Below, in pieces: positions 36,750-49,439 of a DNA stretch of 64,000 bases (position 1 is its first letter; each line of letters begins with the position of its first letter). The translations under genes were made by a program, and so were the position numbers. Source of the stretch: Panax quinquefolius. Its lineage: Eukaryota > Streptophyta > Magnoliopsida > Apiales > Araliaceae. The stretch covers positions 4,901,665-4,965,664 of the forward strand of contig CM035164.1 of NCBI GenBank assembly GCA_020205615.1. Reading direction: 5' to 3'. Below the pieces are notes generated by a model that searched no databases, was not told the origin of the DNA, and saw nothing but the letters and a program-made list of their open reading frames with translations.

Positions 36750-37134
36750 TTTAGAAATTAAAATCTTTTGGAAGTGCTCAAGAAAACCTTCGTACATGGG
36801 AGGCCATGCGTCTAGGTTATGATAGATATCATATGCCCACAAAATTATCTTTGGTTGACCCAACAGACCTCAAAGAAAAATGAGAAGATTACTATCATAT
36901 TCTTCCCAATGGTGTGTCTTCTCTTGACATATCATTATCTCCACCGTCTCTAATTGAGAATTATACTTCAACCAAACTCCAAGATTATATAGGTAGTGCT
37001 CAGATATATACTCAAAGAAGTGGATGAGCACAACCCTCGCTCTTTATGATGACACGAGGTGGTATGTCATTAGACATCTTGTATGATAGTGGCAAAACAC
37101 CCTTCCAACGTTGGGTTCGCTTTCACCCTAGTTG
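36750..37134 (+). pseudogene. Protein-like fossil frame antisense in the L6 tail module
   Basis: One plus-strand frame of about 130 codons is open except for two stops and includes WEAMRLGYDRYHMPTKLSLV, DYYHILPNG and TPFQRWVRFHPS. The counterpart on the minus strand of the LTR at 59204-62817 (62297-62569) reads WEAMLLGYGRYHMATKLSLV, so the frame is shared by two LTR copies. Most differences I can see between them change amino acids, which argues against recent selection. I do not recognise the protein. It may be a captured host exon or chance openness. Confidence 0.4.
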
Positions 37135-37629
37135 ATTCACCAAATATAACTACTAAATGATGACCACCGATTCTATTCCCCTGTTATCCCCTCGCTCGAC
37201 CCAATTACACACGTATTACACGAAAGGAATTGTGAAGCAAAAGGGTGAGCACAACTAGCTTCAAGAAGAATATCATGACTAAAGATAAATAAATTATCAA
37301 TAAAGCCTTCAACAAAGAATAAATCGTAAATTTAGAACATATGGTAGATGATAAAACTTTTCAACCATAGATTTAAATGAACGAGAAATCCATTAGAAGA
37401 GTCAAATAGACCATAAAATCTATTATCTTCTCCATGTTAAAAGTCCACCAACAATATTTTATCCTGTAACATCAATCAAAAAAATTCTGGCATCCACAAT
37501 CATAATGTATAACTCATAATCGTAATTGTTGTTCTAAATTCCTTTCCTCATCCAGGACAAAGATAATTTTCATCACCTGAAACATCAAAGATTATGGTTA
37601 TACCAAATCACAGTTCATGTTCATAATCC

Positions 37630-37860
37630 TACTAATAAATTCATCTTTGCATTACGGGCCAAAGATATACATCAATAAGTCATCTTTGCACTACAGGCCA
37701 AAGATATTCATCAACAAGTCATCTTTGCACTACATGCCAAAGATATTTATCAGTTGGTCATGTTCATCTAAACACATGTTCATCTTTGCACTACGGGCCA
37801 AAGATATTCATCAGAAATCATTCATCTTTGCACTACAGGCCAAAGATATTCCGTTATATC
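37630..37860 (-). repeat. Hairpin repeat array of L6
   Basis: Five units of about 40-45 bp with CATCTTTGCACTAC and GCCAAAGATATTCATC, the same ATCTTTG/CAAAGAT arms as elsewhere. Confidence 0.75.
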
Positions 37861-38530
37861 GTCATTTAGGATTGCGGATGATGAAAAATATTTTAAAGAA
37901 AACGAATCCAGTGAAGCAAAAGAACAAATATTAAGGATTCGTACTTTAAACAATTCCTATTCAAAAATACTTCATAAATAACCAGAGTGGGGTAAAATTC
38001 AAGAATGATCAAAACATGGATACAATCAAAGCTAGTATCCAGAATATATATTTTGGACAAAAAGAAAAAATTTCATTTTTCGGTGAATAGTGTCGTATAC
38101 GTGAATAGTGTCGTACACGTGAATAGTAACTCGACACCAAAAGATAGAAATTTCACAAAAACATCATCACGTTTCGTGAATAGTACTCGTGAATAATAAC
38201 TCGTGAATAGTAACTCATGGATAGTAACTTGTGAATAGTAACCCCGATGTGAAAAAGTTCTAAATTTGATAAAAAGTTCAAACCAATATTTCAGCATAAT
38301 GATATTGAAGAAATAATATCATTTATGAAGAAAATAATCTCCCTTACAATCCCTTACCTCAAAAAGAATAGTACTTAATCTGAATATCTTTGGATATAGT
38401 GTTGAAAGAACTTGCACCGTATAGCAATACTCAAAGTACTAAAATATTCACAAAATACGCTCGATATAATAGAGAGAGAAAGAGAGAGAAATCTTTAGTT
38501 TCGGTGTGATTTTCAATTTAACCAAGATCC

Positions 38531-38538
38531 TATTTATA
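38531..38538 (-). promoter_or_regulatory. TATA box of L6
   Basis: Minus-strand TATAAATA, followed by a TCTCTCTCTTTCTCTCTC tract at about 38470-38490. Confidence 0.6.
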
Positions 38539-40153
38539 GGAAAATGCTTAGAACACCAAAGCATAAAATTTAATAAAATATTATTATTATTATTATAAAA
38601 ATTTTACGCCAACCTCTTGACAACTGATTTCAGCACATTCCAAAAACCAAAACCATAAAAAAAACATTTTTTCAATTAATTTATTTAAAACTCCAAATAA
38701 TAATAATTAATTAATACGAAACTTCAATAATTTATAATAAATAGCCCTTTTATCAGAAAATTCAAATCTCACGAGTTTTTATAGGAAATTAAATTCTCTA
38801 CAACTTTGGTAAGAAAATTTTTCCAAATTCAAACAAAAATTGACCAAATTCATAAATGGGGCGATTTTACAAAGCTATAATCAAATTTCAGTCAAGAAAT
38901 GGGTCCACCAACATGTTTAACATGTTTTTAGCATTTATTGCAACAAAAAATACTCTTCCTCCTCATATACTCATATATCCCACATTCATTAAAAATCACC
39001 ATTATTATATTATTAAGATATAATAATAAATTATTTTATCGTAAAAGATAAAATATCATTTTTCAACAATTGTCACTTAAAAATTTTCTCCATCTATATC
39101 CACATAAAATGAATATTTTCCTCATCATATAAATTAATAATTAATTATTCACAAACAATATTATGTAATCACAAACATCGACAACGAGCAGGTCCTGTGA
39201 AAGAGGGCTTTCAATAAGAATTTCTCCCTTGGCGCGTAATTAGGGTGACCAAACCTCTCCTTGTAGATGTAACTTTCTAGGCATTGCCAATAATGTTATC
39301 TAGTAATATTATTGAGATAATATGAATTATTGCTCGATAATAGAAAATATTGTGTAGTGACAATTATGAAACAATAAAGTAATATAAAATATTAACGCAA
39401 CAATTATTGAATCAATAAAATAAAATATTGAAGCAAGAATTACTATAACAATTATTGAGTAAAGGCCTTCACGTAAGAATCAATAATTCAAAATATCTTA
39501 TGTAAATACCGAGTGCCTTCAACAGTAACAACGCCAGACATTTTTACTTTACCCACCGTATTCCAATAGTGTTAATCTGTAATAACTACGCCAAGATTAT
39601 TTATAAAAAATTCTCTTTTGTCGTTTTCTTCATCCGACAGTTATTACATTATATGGGCCCACAAAAGGTCATTGGTTGTCGCATTTAATATTCCCGAGCA
39701 AAATAATATTCCACGACTCAACGAATATTCCCGATAGAAAGAATATTTTATAACCACTGCTTATTTTAAAAAAATTTCATATATCACCCTTAACTTTAAA
39801 CTTTTATCAATTTAACCATTTCTTGAATAGTAATTATAAGAAAAATTGAATACTTTTATTTCATAAAATTTGAGGGTCTTTATAGCTTTTGCCATATTAA
39901 AAATATTTTTAATATAATATCTAATATACCCTTCAAGTTATAATGTTTAATATATTCACTAAATATAATTTTGTGTGTTATAATTTTTACTTAAATTGAT
40001 ATAATCAATTAAATTATAAATTTGTACAATAAATAACGGGTTAAATATTTTTTCAATCATCGTACTATATGTCAACTTACAGATGGATAACTGAATTTTT
40101 TTTTCTTACAATCAACTCACTGTACTCGATTTTACTAACAAAAAATTAAAAAA

Positions 40154-40180
40154 CCGTTAAGTCAAGGCTTGACTTAACGG
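40154..40180. repeat. Perfect 13-bp inverted repeat with one-base spacer
   Basis: CCGTTAAGTCAAG, G, CTTGACTTAACGG. It lies in the right arm of the AT-rich island. Confidence 0.9.
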
Positions 40181-40351
40181 AAGTGTGATATGGCAGCTGA
40201 CTTGTCTTAAAAAAAAGTATATGTGACAATTAGTATGCAACGTGGCAGTGATAATGTGGATTTGGAGAAATTTTTTTATGAAAAAATGGAAAAAAAATAT
40301 TTTAAAGTATAATATAAATTATAAAAATTAACCAAAAAAATAAGAAAATAA

Positions 40352-40890
40352 AAATAAGGAGGGGTGGGTGTAAGACCCCAACTTATTATAAATAAAATCA
40401 AATTTTCTCTATTTATTATTGTGAATAATAAGGCATTAATTTGATATAATACTTTGGTTCTGGGTGAAATGTGCAAAATTTTTAAAATAAGCAAGTGGTT
40501 ATAAAATATTCATTTGTTTTGAATATTTGTTTGGTCGTGGAATATTCTTTCCGCTGGGGAATATTCGTATCGACAAATAAGCAAAGAATTTGTGGGCCAC
40601 ATAACTGGATAACTGGCTTGATGAAGAAAACGATTAAAATTGAATAACCACTGTAGTTATACTGCTAATATTGTTGGAATACCCTATGGTTAAAATACAA
40701 GAATACGCGTGGTTGCACAAAGAAACATACAGCTTTTTACAAGATTGTTGAATTATTGATTATTACGTGAGAAGGCACTACTCAATAATTGTTACAAAGA
40801 ATTATCGCTCAATATTTTATTTTATTGATTCAATAATTGTCTGCGTTGATATTTTATATTATTGTTGCCCAATAATTGTCGTCAAGACAT
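40352..40890 (+). repeat. Polypurine tract and first 520 bp of a plus LTR (L7)
   Basis: ATAAGGAGGGGTGGG is followed at 40369 by TGTAAGACCCCAACTT, matching the polypurine tract and LTR start of element G at 49438-49451. No pol lies upstream, so the element body has been lost. At about 40890 it is interrupted by a minus LTR (L8). Confidence 0.75.
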
Positions 40891-43296
40891 TACGACGCCC
40901 CAAAATAGGTATACATCACCCATTTTGAGTCGCCAAATACATGGTACAGAAATAAATACAACTTCATTAAACTGTGAGTTTAAATGCAAATAGAGAGTAT
41001 AAAAACTCAAAAGGAGTCCTCGTTACAATTATTGATACACTATTTTAAAAATAGTGAGGATCGCTAAAATAACTTTCTAGAACCATCACTCCGCATTCTG
41101 ATTAGTTAATCGCCATGTTCTCACCTCCCGAGAGAAAAATGGAACAAAAGGGTGAGCTCAACTAGCCCAAAGATAAAAATATTATTATTAAGATAATATA
41201 CAACAAATTATCATTAGTCTTCAACAGGAATAATCTGATAAAATATAATAGACAACAAGTTTTAGATCAACAACGCAGCTAAATGAAACAACAATCCATT
41301 ATAAGAGTCAAGTAGAGAAATAATTCTACTATCTTCTAAGATTTAAAAGTCCATCATCAATATTTTATCCTCGTAACATCAATCAATATACATCTTGAAT
41401 TAAATATTCATCTTTGCACTTATGTGCCAAAGATATTCATTTTGTATCACCAATTAAGTCATGTTCATCTCAACACTGCTCATCTTTGCACTATGCGGGC
41501 CAAAGATATTCATTAGGTAATCATTCATCTTGCACTATGTGCCAAAGATATTCATTTGTATCATCATTTAGGACCGAGGATGATGAAAATATTTTAAAGA
41601 AAACGATCCAAATGAGATAACAGATTAAATATTAAGGATTCAGACACGGTTTATCCAAGTTCAATAATATTCAAATAACCAATTTTGAAGCGTAATTCAA
41701 AAATAATGATCAAAACATGGATACAATCAAAGATAGAACTATAATGTACAACTTGGACAAAAAGAAGAAAATTTCATTTTTCTTGAATAATGTCGATTAG
41801 TGAAAGATCAGATACGTGAATAAGAACTCGACACAAAAAGTTCCAAATTTGATAAAAAGTTCATACCAATATTTTAAGATAATAATATTGAAGAAAATAT
41901 CATTTAAGAAGAAGATAATATCCCTTACCTCAAAATATCAAGATTTCCGATCGGAATATCGGTATAAGGTCAAGGAAACTTACAACCGATTAATGTAAAC
42001 TCACAAAGTATCTAAATACTCATAAAATACACTCAATAATCTAGAGAGAGAAAGAGAGAAAACTCGTTTCTGGTGTGATTTTCAATTCTAATTTAGCCCT
42101 CTATTTATAGGAAAATGAAGACGCCAAGGCATTTTAACTCGCAACTCGATGACTTTACCTGCTACTATTCCCACCCATCACATTTGAATAAAAATCTCAG
42201 CACATTTCTTCACCAACCAAGAGTGGGGCCCACCAATTCTAGAATTTTCCACCAAAATGATTTATAACCCGATTTCTAATCACCACCTCTTAAAATTCAT
42301 AACAAATCATACGCTCATTTTTAATTCGTTCAAAATTTGTGGACATATACTCAACTTACATATGTATAACATATCCAAAAATTACAACGATCCAACTCAC
42401 GGATTAAAAATTATAACTCCATGCAATATATCTCAAAAAACACCGGTTTAATTTTAATACCTCAAACCGACAAAATACTAATAAAACACCTCAACATTAA
42501 TTCCTTCATTTATAACCACATAAATAAATCCATCATTTATATCCACATAAAATAAATATTTCCTTATCATATGAATCAATGATTAATTATTCACAAATAA
42601 TATTACGTAATCATATTTATGACAACCAGTCGCTCCTCCAGTGAAAGAGGGGCTTTCCAATAAGGATTTCTCCTTCGGGCGCCGCAATTAGGTGACCAAA
42701 CCTCTCCTTGACAAAACTTTCTAGACATTGCCAATAATGTTATCTAATAATATTATTCCAAATAATCAATTATCGATCCGATAAAGGAAATATCGGCAAA
42801 GGACGATAATTGAAATAACAATAATATAAAATATCAATAAAGAATTATTGAATCAATAAAATAAAATATTGAATAAAGAATTACTATGACAATTATTGAG
42901 TAAGTGGCCTTCACGTAAGGATCAATAATTCAACAATAATGTGTAACATCAGTGCTATCAGGCAACAACGCCGACATTACTTTACTTTAAGCATCGGGTA
43001 TTCCAATGTTGTTAACGTAAATAACTACGCCTGTTATTCAATTTTGTCGCTTTTCATTCGATCACACCGTTATCCGTTATGGGCCCACAATTGGGCTGCA
43101 GCGGATGCATTTAATATTCCCTCACGTAAAGAATATTCCATCGATAAAATGAATATTTTATAACCACTGCTTATTTTGCAAAAATTTTCACATTTCACCC
43201 ATAACCTAAAGTTATTATATCAAATTAATACCTTATTATTCATAATAATAAATAAAGAAAATTTGATTTTATTCATTAAAAAGTTGGGGTCTTACA
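40891..43296 (-). repeat. LTR L8 (2.4 kb) inserted in L7
   Basis: Minus strand starts TGTAAGACCCCAACTT at 43296 and ends in GGGGCGTCGTAA near 40891. It carries the second-type middle block (42150-42500), a TATA box (42102-42109) and a hairpin array (41395-41560); its 15-bp array is largely lost. It is the 3' LTR of the eroded minus element to its right. Confidence 0.8.
42102..42109 (-). promoter_or_regulatory. TATA box of L8
   Basis: Minus-strand TATAAATA followed by GAGGGCTAAATTAGAATTG. Confidence 0.6.
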
Positions 43297-45362
43297 ACCT
43301 CTCCTCCTTATGAAATTTCGTCCTCTAAATTGACGACGTATTCGGTGTTTGAAAAGTGAGATACCTCGCCGCTTTCGATTCCAACTCCTGTGTCATCTCT
43401 TTAATAAATAAGGGTTTCTCCACAAAACCTTAACTCAGTGGTATAACCTTCATGGATATGCTCTTTCCATCCAAGATCTTAACAGTACCTCTCGCATTCT
43501 ATCTTCACTTATCCGTTCGGTTCTAATCAATAATGTCCGTCTTTATTTACTAAGATAGATATTAAAACATGAATACTTCCAGACATACTTTGAGGTAATG
43601 CTGAGTCCATAGCCACATTTCATATTCGTTAGCATTCAATGGACCAACAAATCTAGATGAGCTTCTTCTCCCTGCCCATTCCTTCATGGTGCAACACGAA
43701 TCAACATGATCCCCTCAATATTAAATTCAACGTTTTCCACGAAGATTCAATAACTTCGTTAACCTGTGTCGCTTAACTCGTTGTCGAATGCGATTGTTGA
43801 ATCCTCGTCAGATCTTCAATCTTCTCCCACACATATTGCTCCAACTCATTCTGCTCTGTCGCTCCAAAGCTATCGATTGTTCCACTCTTCCATCAACGCC
43901 TGAAAATCGAGCAGACATCTGGAATTTTCGACGTCATCGTTGTCAGACTTGGGCCCATCATCGGTGATGCCGTTTCAGCCATCCCAACTCTCATATCGGG
44001 CAAGAGCAGTCGACAAGTTTTGAGATGATCACTGTCTCATCAAGATCCAGTTTCAGATGCCCACGCTCGCCGAATAGCACTGCACTTTCTTCGCTTCCAT
44101 CTTTCCTGCCACATTTCGACATTCTTGGTCGATGTTCTGCCTTAAAGTCGTCATGCTAGACGCCTTCATTTCACTTTCTCAACTTCATTCATTTCTGTTT
44201 CAATCGCCAACGACGTTTTGCCACTATCTCTCATAAATTGCGTTCCAAATCTGACGTACTTTGTGCCATCCGTTGCAACTTCTTCTTTCAACAGCTCACT
44301 TTATATCCATTTCACTTCTTATTACTAATTTAACGTTCATCGAAGTTTGAGACTTTCATTTACAACTCCGAGAAAATACTTAACGAAGCATTCCCATTTC
44401 ACGTCATCTCTTTCATCCTCAATTTCAACTCTGACTCCATCCACGCTTCAATGAATTTTTCGTATCTGAATGATAACTTTCTGTCGACACGCGTTGAAGA
44501 TTTTCGAACTCATCAAGATTCTTTGAATGAGCCTCACAATGATCACAGTTTCGAAGAATCACTCCTTTTCAATCGATAAGATCTGGTCAAACAGTCCTCA
44601 ACTCTTCAATCAGATCGATAATGACATTCTTCAAATTCAATTTTAACTTGAGCATCTCGCCTTTCGAGATCTAATCCACTAGATATGACATCTGACGTTT
44701 AAGATCATCAGGAATCCATGATCAAATAAATGAATCATCTTGAAATAATGGTTAAATCATTTCAAATCCATCAAAATCTTCTACTCCATGAACAACCCTG
44801 ATTTATAATTCCTATCCATCAATGGGAAATGCGCATTTCAACTTTCAAGATGTTCGTTGTCCATCAAGTTTAATGTAATCAAAGTTTGGTAAATCGATAA
44901 CATCACTTTAAACGCTGATAACCTCATGCCACCACCAGCAGTAGCAACTTTTACACTTCTTCGATCTCCTCGACTGCCCTCTTTGCAAAGAACACGTCAT
45001 TGGTCGCCTAATTCAGCCGGTCACCTCGTTTCTCTCATGTAAACGTTGCTAACGATGAACTTTTCTCCGCCTCCTCCCACAGCTGATGTTATGTTAATCG
45101 CCTTTACGCCATCATTGTTGTAATTTCTTTCCTTTCTTCCGATAGCTTCCTTCATTTATCACTACGAGTTCATCAGAAATAAATCGTTGGTCAACCATCA
45201 TCCTTTAGATATCTCTCTGACGAGATTGTCCTCTTCGAAATTCGAGGCTAAGAATAAATATCGATCAATATCTCGCAGACCCGCTCTTCGATTAAATGAG
45301 GTGTAAACCGATAACTCGCAAACCTCGCCTTGCATCGGGAAACTGTCATGTTGTTTCACTGC
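43297..45362 (-). pseudogene. pol: Eroded minus-strand internal region, chromodomain to gag
   Basis: Starts with a polypurine tract (43297-43310) and a fairly clear chromodomain/integrase end (43310-43850). From 43850 to about 45230 there is no open frame over 60 codons, but weak matches appear in the expected order: integrase near 43870-43930, the RT/RNase H junction near 44450-44480, RT near 44585-44600, zinc-knuckle region near 45070-45130. Clear gag returns at 45290-45362. Total length is under half the normal internal length, and the plus strand is notably rich in C and T. Confidence 0.55.
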
Positions 45363-45375
45363 ATAAAAAAATATG

Positions 45376-46072
45376 ACTTGTCCCAAAGACGAGGCGTAAG
45401 CTGCAGAGTTATTCAGGTTTCGCACCTCATTTGGTCGAAAATGAGGAACGAATGACAAGGATGTTTCGAGAGGTCTAAAGTCTTAGATTCTAGTAATATC
45501 TTATCTCTCATAAATTTTCTTTATATTCGATGTTGTAAATGTGGCTCAATTATTAGAGCGAGATAATGAGTATATTCAACCAAGGGACCACAACTGTGGT
45601 CATAACGGCAGTATACCATCTGAGCAATGAAAACCAAAGCAGGAGGAAAACATTCAACAAAAGCGCAGAATTACTCCGTGGTAATCGTACGTGATAATAG
45701 AAGGAGCGAGTCGAGAGGAGATTTCAAGAAAAGGAGGTACAAAAATGATAACGTGAAGACGTCAACACAAATATCAACTTTTCAAGGGGAGGAGAACGAG
45801 CACCGATCGTTTGTTACAAATGCGGGAAAGAGGGACACATCAGCCCAAACTGCCCACAACAATCCAAGGTGTGTTATAACTGTGGAAATGAAGGTCATAT
45901 AGCTAGAGATTGTTTAGTTGCGAAACCAAGTTCAACAGGGATGGTGACTCCAAAGGTTGTCCCGGACAAGTCAAAGTCGGTGGTTCCTGGAAGGGCGTTT
46001 GTCGTGACTGCACAAAACAATGGGAACTCCAATCAAGGTGATCACGGTAAGCTAATCATAAACTCTCGCTAA
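45376..46072 (+). pseudogene. gag: Element G gag fragment with two zinc knuckles
   Basis: Capsid part (RTSFGRK, VVNVAQLLERDNEYIQPRD) to about 45600, then two CCHC knuckles in shifted frames: the first near 45810-45860, the second [14 protein letters not shown] at 45869-45915, with all four metal ligands present. The short frame 45869-46072 then reads [10 protein letters not shown] into the protease junction. The N-terminal half of gag is absent. Confidence 0.8.
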
Positions 46073-46540
46073 GTTTATACCTTATTAGATACCCGCTCTA
46101 CCCATTCTTTTATCTCTCCCGCCAGTGCTCAACGCTTAAACTTGACTCGGAGAAATTAGACTCGACTTATCTCGCTGAGACCTGCTAAGAGAAACTTTTA
46201 TTACATCTACCGCCTATAAATCTTGCTTGATTCAAGTTCGGTACCATCACATTACCTCGCCAATTTTATTTCGTTGAAAATTTTTGCATTTGATGTGATT
46301 TTAGGATTGATTGGTTAACCACGCATCATGCTAAAATTGATTATTTTCGTAAGGTCGTTAGTTTTCATATTCCTAACCAACCTATTATGCGAATTCAAAC
46401 AACCAAACCATTTAAGTCAATCACTGTCATATCAAGCCATAAAGCTATTCGTTTATTAAAAAATGGATGTCAAGCTTTCTTAGCCCATGTCACAGACTTG
46501 AACAAAAACACGCCGATTTGAATGCTATTTCGCTGTTAGT
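46030..46540 (+). pseudogene. pol: Element G protease, active site mutated
   Basis: At 46088-46096 the triad reads Asp-Thr-Arg, since CGC stands where glycine is needed, and a stop lies just before. Later protease and linker sequence (to about 46540) follows H closely but is frameshifted. Confidence 0.75.
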
Positions 46541-47268
46541 GAATTTCCCGACGATTTCAAGAACTTCCTTGGCCTACACCACGTAACGTGAAGTTGAATT
46601 TTATCGACTTGAACCCGGCACAAAGCCCATTTCTAAAACCCCATATCGAATGGCTCCTATTGAACATCGAGTTAAAGGTTCAACTACGTGAGTTATTGGA
46701 CATCGGTTTCATTTGTCCCTAAGATATCTCCTGGGGTGCTCCCGTGTTATTCAGAAGAAGAAAGACGGAGTATGCGACTTTCAGATCGACTACCGAGAAT
46801 CAATCATGTCACTATTAAGAATAGGTATCCGCTACCTCGTATTGATGACCGTTGACCAACATGTAAGGAGCACAATTCTTTTTAAAGATCGATCTTTGTT
46901 CGGATATCATCACCAAGGTTAAATCGAGGATATTCCAAAGATCGCCTTCGTAACTCTGCAGACGGCATTATGAATTCTTAGTCATGTCTTTTGATCGACT
47001 AATGCTCCCGCCGCTTTTATGGATACGATGAACCGTGGTATTCAAAGAATATTTGGATCGCTTCATTGTTGTCTTTATTGATGACATCCTCATCTATTCC
47101 AAAAGCCGTGAAGATCATGAACACCATTTGAAGTTGGTATCGCAAAGGCTTCGTGATAACAAGCTATATGCCAAGTCAAGAAATGCGAGTTCGCTCGAGG
47201 AAGTACCATTCCTTGGGCATGTGGTGTCAAAACATGGAGTATCCGTCGAATTCGGTGAAGATTGAAGC
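46541..47268 (+). pseudogene. pol: Element G reverse transcriptase, frameshifted
   Basis: The piece 46713-46922 carries the VCDFQIDYRES region, and 47035-47265 carries [20 protein letters not shown] and FLGHVV, so the catalytic aspartates are readable. The frame is lost between them and after 47265. Confidence 0.8.
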
Positions 47269-47864
47269 CATACAAAGTTGGGAGCAACCAAAGTCAGTGA
47301 CCAAGACGAGCTTTTTCGGGCTTAATGTGGTTACTATCTGAGATTCGTGGAAGGATTTTCTCGAATCGCCATCCGCTAACTCAAATTGACTGACTCAGAA
47401 AGATATAAAATTCGCTGAACGAGGATTGTGAGAAGAGTTTTCAAGAACTCAAGAAAAGACTCATTTCGACACCTATTTCCGACAATACCATCTCGTTGGA
47501 TGGATTTGTTATCTACAAATGATGCTTCGTGAAAAGGGTTAGGATGTGTTCTTATGCAACATAAGAAAGTCATAGCCTATGCCTCACGCATAACTCAAAG
47601 AATATGAGAGGAGTTATCCTACTAATGATTTAGAGTTGGTAGCAATGCTGCTGAAGATCCGGAGACACCACCAGATGGGAGAAAGTGGAGATCTATACAG
47701 ATCATAAAAGCCTCAAATATTTCTTCACCCAAAAGGAACTCAATACGCGCAGAACGACGCTGGCTCGAGCCGCTGAAAGACTACGATCATACCATCCAAT
47801 ATCATCCCGAAAAAGCAAACGTGGTAAATGACGATCGAAGTAAGATCATACGCGCACGAGTGCA
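47269..47864 (+). pseudogene. pol: Element G RNase H, frameshifted
   Basis: Matches H 57256-57860 in order: the EGFSRIA equivalent near 47350, the catalytic [15 protein letters not shown] equivalent near 47693-47745, and [14 protein letters not shown] near 47780-47820. No long frame survives. Confidence 0.75.
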
Positions 47865-49439
47865 ATGTTGTTAACACAAAGGTCCATTTTGTATGACTTG
47901 CAAATGATGGAGATAGAGGTAAAGGCTCCAAGTACCCACGTGATGATATCAAACATACGAGTAGAACCGATTTTAATCGATAAAGTTAAAGCTACTCAAG
48001 CTACGGACATGGAGCTGATGCGTAAGAAGAAGAAAGTGCAAGAAGGTGCTATTCTAGAAGCAAGAATCGATGAAGAAGGAATACTTCGAGTCAACTCCAG
48101 ACTTTGTGTTCCTAACGATTCTGACTTGAAGCATAGAATCATGATGGAGGCACACAACACACCATTTGCAATCCATCTTGGGAGTACCAAAATGTATCAT
48201 GATCTTCGACATACATTTTGGTGGAGCAATATGAAAAGAGAGATCGCGGAGTTTATCTGGAGGTGTTTAACTTGTCAACGTGTAAAGGCGGAGCATCAAA
48301 TGCCAAGGGGTCCATTACAACCACTTGAGATCCCGAAATGGAAGTGGGAACACATTACTTTGGATTTCGTTACGGGTCTTCCCAAGGTTTCTCAAGGCAT
48401 AGATGCGATTTGGGTTATTGTTGATAAATTAACCAAGTCTGCCCATTTCTTGCCTATACGTGAGACTTATTCTCTTGAAAGTCTTGCTAGTATGTACGTA
48501 AATGAGATTATAAGATTGCATGGCATGCCAGTATCCATAGTTTCGGATCGTGACCCAAGATTTACTTCACGATTTTGGGTTAGCTTGCAGAAAGCTATGG
48601 GCACGGATTTACGATTCAGTTCAACATACCATCCTCAAACGGACGGACAATTAGAGAGTACTATTCAAACTCTTGAAGATCTATTAAGACTCTATGTCCT
48701 AGATTTCAATGGGAGTTGGGATAAGTACCTACCATTGGTGGAATTCTCTTACAATAACAGTTATCAGGCAAGTATAGGTGTGGCTCCATTCGAGGTGTTG
48801 TATGGAAGAAAATGTCATTCTCCAGTATGCTGGGACGAAGTGGGTGAAGCAACATTGTTGGGACCAGAGTTGGTACGAATGACTACAGAGAAGATCCAAA
48901 CGATTCGATAACGTATACAAACGGCACATGATCGACAAAAGAGTTATGTGGATCTTCATAGGAAGGACGTGGAATTTAATATTGGGGATCATGTATTGTT
49001 ATGTGTTGCACCATGGAAGGGAGTTACAAGATTTGGGAAGAGAGGAAAACTCAATCCACGATTTGTTGGTCCATTTGAAATTCTTGACCAAATAGGAAAT
49101 GTGGCCTATAGACTCGCATTATTTCCAAGTATGTCTCATGTTCATAATGTTTTTCACATATCTATGCTTCGTAAATATGTTAAAGACCCAAACCACATTA
49201 TTGAGTTAGAAGCAGACGAGATAGCCGAAGATTTAACGTACGAGGAGGTACCTGTTAAGATCTTGGATATGAAAGAGCATGTCATACGCATGAAGGTTAT
49301 ACCACAAGTTAAGGTTTTGTGGATAAACCATGCTATTGAAGAAATGACCTTAGAGTTAGAATCCGAAATGAAAACGAGGTATCCTCACCTTTTTGAAACA
49401 CCAGGTACGTACGTTAATTTCGAGGACGAGATTTCATAA
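47865..49439 (+). pseudogene. pol: Element G integrase plus chromodomain, one internal TAA
   Basis: One continuous frame of 524 codons with a single stop at 48909-48911; ATG at 47865 is only the first methionine, the true polyprotein starts far upstream. In order: RNase H-integrase linker; zinc-binding domain with [17 protein letters not shown] and CLTCQRVKAEH (about residues 100-145); core with [19 protein letters not shown] and the glutamate in [13 protein letters not shown] (about 165-270), so all three acidic positions are present; C-terminal region ending PSMSHVHNVFHISMLRK; and a chromodomain-like tail with VKVLWINHAIEEMTLELE and MKTRYPHLFE. Copies B and F have CAA (Gln) at the stop position, a C-to-T change. 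The final TAA (49437-49439) overlaps the polypurine tract. Confidence 0.92.

Larger units (their letters stand above)
36538..39884 (-). mobile_element. LTR L6 (3.35 kb), probable solo LTR
   Basis: Minus strand begins near 39884 (TATAAAGACCCTC) and ends GGGGGCGTCACA at 36538. No internal region adjoins it. The flanks AGTTT (36533-36537) and AGCTT (from 39885, with one mismatch) may be a decayed target duplication. It has the long tail module (36600-37250) that is otherwise found only in the LTR at 59204-62817, and the first-type middle block. TATA box 38531-38538, hairpin array 37630-37860, 15-bp array 38085-38245. Confidence 0.75.
36346..40368. mobile_element. AT-rich island with inverted-repeat-like arms, split by LTR L6
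   Basis: Two arms flank the nested LTR L6: 36346-36537 and 39885-40368. The left arm reads GCCACGTCAGCACTACC then TTAACGTCTGTCAAC. The right arm, read in reverse, has matching elements (GTCAGCTGCCATATCAC, then CCGTTAAGTC), which suggests the terminal inverted repeats of a DNA transposon, perhaps Mutator-like. No transposase is seen. The low-complexity tract to the left may belong to it. Similarity between the arms is weak. Confidence 0.35.

Noticed and set aside
43850..45230. Possible host gene in a C/T-rich stretch without retroelement-like frames
   Set aside because: No frame over 60 codons on either strand, and weak but ordered matches to integrase, RT and gag nucleotide sequence point to an eroded element.
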